Shown: positions 61,580 to 64,000 of the stretch, piece by piece
How positions within the stretch are numbered: the stretch's first letter is position 1
Layout of the letters: the number at the start of each line of letters is the position of its first letter
Source of the DNA: Roseomonas sp. HF4
GTDB taxonomy: Bacteria; Pseudomonadota; Alphaproteobacteria; Acetobacterales; Acetobacteraceae
DNA length: 64,000 nt
NCBI RefSeq assembly: GCF_005222755.1
Contig: NZ_STGD01000018.1
Location: forward strand, 1 to 64,000
Reading direction: 5' to 3'
Translations under genes and position numbers: made by a program
The notes under the pieces: model-generated
Seen by the model: only the letters and a program-made list of their open reading frames with translations
Database searches by the model: none
What the model was told of the DNA's origin: nothing

Positions 61580-61615
61580 TTCGCCGGGTGCAGCATCGCC
61601 GCGGAGGAAACCGCC

Positions 61616-62569
61616 ATGCTCCGCCGCGCCGTCCTGGCCGCGGCGCTGCTCCCCGCGCCCGCGCTTCGCGCCCAGCAGCGTCCGCTCCGCATCATCACCC
61701 CCTTCGCCGCGGGCGGCGCCACGGATGCGCTGGCGCGGCTGGTCGGCGCGCGCGTCACCGCGCTGACCGGCCAGGCGGTGGTGGTGGAACCCAAGCCCGG
61801 CGCCGGTGGCGACATCGCCATGCAGGCCGGCGTCGCCGCCGAGCCCGATGGCCATACGCTGATCCTCGGCAGCGATTCTTCGCTGGTGCGCAACCCGATG
61901 CTGCGCCCCGCCATCCCCTACGACCCCGAGCGCGACTTCGCGCCGATCGCCCGCCTCGTGATCTCCTGGTACGCCTTCGCCGTGCATTCCAGCGTGCCGG
62001 CGCAGAGCCTCGCGGAGTTCGTCGCCTGGGCGCGCGCCCATCCCGGCCAGGTGAACTACGGATCGGCCGGCCCGGGCACGCTGGCGCATGTCATCGGCGC
62101 CATGATGGCCCAGGGGCTCGGGCTCGACATCCAGCACATCCCCTATCGCGGTGCGAACCCGGCGCTGCAGGACCTGGTGGCGGGGCGGCTGCAGTTCTAC
62201 GCGGTCTCTGCCGGCGGACTGCTGGGGCTGCTGCGGGAACCCGCCGTGCGCGTCATCGCCGTGACCGGCGCCGCGCGGCGGCCGGAGCTGCCCGCGGTCG
62301 CGACCGTGGCCGAGGCAGGCTTCCCGCAGCTCGACCACAACGCCTTCTATTCGCTGGCGGCCTCCGCGCGCGTCGCGCCAGGCTTCGTGGACCAGACCGG
62401 CGCGCTGCTCGGCCGAATCATGGCCGAAGCCGACACGACGGCGCGCCTGCGCGCCCTCGGCTTCGACCCGGCCTTCCTGGGCCCGGTAGAATTCCGCGCC
62501 TTCCTGGCGGCGGAGCGCGTGCGCTGGCGCGACATCATCGCCCGCACCGGGCTGAGGCTGGAGGGTTGA
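61616..62569 (+). CDS. Bug-family (TctC-like) extracytoplasmic solute receptor
   Basis: A 317-residue receptor. The signal peptide starts MLRRAVLAAALLPAP (LRRAVLA) and is cut near LRAQ. RPLRIITPFAAGGATDALAR, QAVVVEPKPGAGGDIAMQAGVA (family VENR replaced by VEPK) and HIPYRGANPALQDLVAGR are present. GGAGGAAA lies before the ATG. It is the second Bug gene in a row but clearly not a recent copy of the first. Two small proteins follow immediately. Confidence 0.93.
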   Translation: MLRRAVLAAALLPAPALRAQQRPLRIITPFAAGGATDALARLVGARVTALTGQAVVVEPKPGAGGDIAMQAGVAAEPDGHTLILGSDSSLVRNPMLRPAIPYDPERDFAPIARLVISWYAFAVHSSVPAQSLAEFVAWARAHPGQVNYGSAGPGTLAHVIGAMMAQGLGLDIQHIPYRGANPALQDLVAGRLQFYAVSAGGLLGLLREPAVRVIAVTGAARRPELPAVATVAEAGFPQLDHNAFYSLAASARVAPGFVDQTGALLGRIMAEADTTARLRALGFDPAFLGPVEFRAFLAAERVRWRDIIARTGLRLEG

Positions 62570-62574
62570 GCGCC

Positions 62575-63174
62575 ATGACGCTGCTGCGCTTCGAGGAATT
62601 CACCGCCCACCCCCGCCGCGCCGCCGCCCTGCAGGGACGGCTCGGTGAGGTCCCGGGCGGGCGGATGTTCGGCCTGTGGCGGGCGCAGATCGGTCCGTCG
62701 ATGAACCTCGTCACGCGTGCCTCGCTCTGGCCGGGCGAACCGCCGCCAGCGCCGGAGGCCGCGGACCCGGACGTCGCCGCGCTGAGCACGCGCGTGCTGA
62801 CCATCCTGACACGTGGTGAAACGCCGCCCGACCCCGCGCGCGGCGGGATCGTGACGCACCGCTGGTTCGTTCTGCCCGCCGATCGCGTGGCCGAGATGGT
62901 CGCCATCACGACCGAGGCCTGGACCGGCTTCGAGGGCGACACCGGTTCCGAGCCGCTCGGCCTCTGGCAGGACCGCGCCGAGGCCGGTCCGGCGCATGTG
63001 CTGCTGATGACCTGGTACCCCTCGCTCGCGTCCTGGGAGGGCAGCCGCTTCTGGCAGGCGGCGCCGGGCTCGGACCAGCAGGCGCAGCGGGCGACATGGG
63101 GCGCGCTGTTCGCCCGCCGGCGCGACATGCTGCTCGACACCTGGGTCACAGTGCACGGAGCGTCGTCGACATGA
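62575..63174 (+). CDS. Small protein, possibly NIPSNAP/dimeric ferredoxin-like fold
   Basis: A 199-residue protein without signal or membrane segment. It contains repeated strand/helix patterns (FGLWRAQIGPSMNLVTRASLWPG; HVLLMTWYPSLASWEGSRFW) that recall NIPSNAP-type dimeric alpha/beta barrels. The assignment is weak. It starts 3 bases after the Bug stop and overlaps the next gene by 4 bases. No catalytic residue can be named. Confidence 0.65.
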   Translation: MTLLRFEEFTAHPRRAAALQGRLGEVPGGRMFGLWRAQIGPSMNLVTRASLWPGEPPPAPEAADPDVAALSTRVLTILTRGETPPDPARGGIVTHRWFVLPADRVAEMVAITTEAWTGFEGDTGSEPLGLWQDRAEAGPAHVLLMTWYPSLASWEGSRFWQAAPGSDQQAQRATWGALFARRRDMLLDTWVTVHGASST

Positions 63175-63560
63175 CCGAAACCGAGGACGTCGCCGCCGCC
63201 CGCGCGGTCATGGACGGCTTCATGGGAGCCTTCAGCGCCGAGGATGCGGAAGCGATCCGCACCCGCTGGTACCACTTCCCGCATGTCCGCTTCCACAGCG
63301 GCCAGGTCACGATCTTCGAGAAGCCCGAGGATTTCCGCAGCCGCGTCTTCGAGCGGCTCGGGCAGTCGCGGGACTGGGCGCGCAGCGCGTGGGACTACGT
63401 TGAACTGGTCGACGCCGGCCCCGGCAAGGTGCATTTCCGCGTGCAGTTCAGCCGCTTCCGCGCCGATGGCAGCGTGATCGGATCGTACCGATCATTCTAC
63501 ATCGTGACCTTCAAGGACGGGCGCTGGGGCATCCAGGGCCGGTCCTCCTGGGCGGAATAG
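63171..63560 (+). CDS. NTF2/SnoaL-like small protein
   Basis: A 129-residue protein with the NTF2-like layout: an N-terminal helix (ARAVMDGFMGAFSAEDAEAIRTRWYHFP), then strand-rich segments ending in SFYIVTFKDGRWGIQGRSSW. Members act as ketosteroid-isomerase-like enzymes, dehydratases or binding proteins. The ATG overlaps the previous stop (ATGA). It is the last gene of the plus-strand operon and faces cmk. Confidence 0.8.
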   Translation: MTETEDVAAARAVMDGFMGAFSAEDAEAIRTRWYHFPHVRFHSGQVTIFEKPEDFRSRVFERLGQSRDWARSAWDYVELVDAGPGKVHFRVQFSRFRADGSVIGSYRSFYIVTFKDGRWGIQGRSSWAE

Positions 63561-63569
63561 GCGCCGCCT

Positions 63570-64000
63570 TCAGCCCTTCGCCGCCAGCCTGTCCCGCACC
63601 ACCGCCATCGCCGCCGCGAAGGCGGCCTCGGCGTCGAGCGCGGTGGTGTCGAGCGTCACGGCGTCCGCCGCCGGCCTGAGCGGCGCGATCGGCCGGTTCG
63701 CGTCCTGCGCGTCGCGGTCGCGGATCTCGGCCGCCACCTGCGCCGGGTCGGCGGCGACGCCGCGGCCGCGCAGCTCCAGGAAGCGGCGGCGGGCACGTTC
63801 CTCGACGCTCGCGGTCACGAACAGTTTCACCCGCGCTGCGGGAAAGACCACCGTGCCGATGTCGCGCCCGTCCAGCACCGCGCCGTGCTCGGCTCCGAAG
63901 CGCCGCTGGAAGTCCAGCAGCGCGGCGCGCACGGCCGGGATCGCGGCGACCGCGCTCGCCGCCATGTCGGCCATCGGCCCGCGCAAATCCGCCCGGTCGA
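63570..64000 (-). CDS. cmk: Cytidylate kinase, N-terminus outside window
   Basis: The C-terminal part of cytidylate kinase, which phosphorylates CMP and d[24 protein letters not shown] (CMP-binding and central strand), [15 protein letters not shown] and [27 protein letters not shown] are family segments. The frame stays open to the window edge (reading ...DRADLRGP), so the gene continues to the right; the ATP P-loop is not visible. The internal TTG at 63986 is not the start. It is convergent with the NTF2-like gene. Confidence 0.93.
   Translation of the reverse strand, partial: DRADLRGPMADMAASAVAAIPAVRAALLDFQRRFGAEHGAVLDGRDIGTVVFPAARVKLFVTASVEERARRRFLELRGRGVAADPAQVAAEIRDRDAQDANRPIAPLRPAADAVTLDTTALDAEAAFAAAMAVVRDRLAAKG

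Overview
The window is strongly GC-rich, gene-dense and codes in both directions. Its protein content points to an aerobic heterotrophic alphaproteobacterium, most likely Acetobacteraceae and Roseomonas-like. The pointers are five Bug-type (TctC-like) solute receptors, two fused TRAP permeases of the 4TM/12TM type, two catabolic gene sets with coupled reading frames, and hydantoinase and peptide-ABC loci. This placement is an inference from gene content and style, because there is no rRNA or other phylogenetic marker here.

Layout, left to right. The left edge cuts the start of an IS-type transposase (1-41, minus). A cupin protein, an acetamidase/formamidase and CorA follow. A minus-strand operon then runs TRAP permease, mtnB, mtnD, mtnC with every junction overlapping by 4 bases, which ties an importer to methionine salvage. 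A lone tatA, terC (behind a structured leader) and argG come next. Two Bug receptors, an exported protein and a lipoprotein lead to a gene-poor stretch (13451-13968). After that is an ABC permease-ATPase fusion whose ATPase half has lost its catalytic motifs, coupled to a DUF1932-type dehydrogenase.

From 16.9 to 21.2 kb is a plus-strand catabolic set: TauD-type dioxygenase, fumarylacetoacetate-hydrolase family protein, Ldh-family dehydrogenase and a peptide-type binding protein. It ends at a strong hairpin. A separate three-gene unit of overlapping frames (21358-25017) encodes a large helical protein, a membrane-anchored protein and a coiled-coil protein with a Gly/Pro/Trp-rich tail. I know of no described function for it, and it is my first candidate for an undescribed system. 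A complete TAXI-TRAP importer, an alpha/beta hydrolase and a D-aminopeptidase-like enzyme follow.

The minus strand from 30.9 to 44.6 kb holds an orphan molybdenum hydroxylase large subunit, an RND pump pair, a tandem universal stress protein, a PhnDEE-type importer without its ATPase, an MFS carrier, a GlcD-like flavoenzyme and an arginine-deiminase/DDAH-fold enzyme. Then come a plus-strand HpcH/HpaI aldolase with a thioesterase, and a complete five-gene peptide ABC importer on the minus strand.

From 51.4 kb to the right end the plus strand carries Bug-hyuA-hyuB. A second plus-strand operon follows, headed by a perfect inverted repeat that looks like an operator. It encodes a DHDPS-like aldolase, a Gfo/Idh/MocA oxidoreductase, a DUF993 aldolase-like protein, a sugar isomerase/epimerase-fold protein, two Bug receptors and two small proteins. 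The right edge cuts cmk. A recurrent G-rich hairpin element lies in at least five intergenic gaps. No tRNA, rRNA or CRISPR array was seen.
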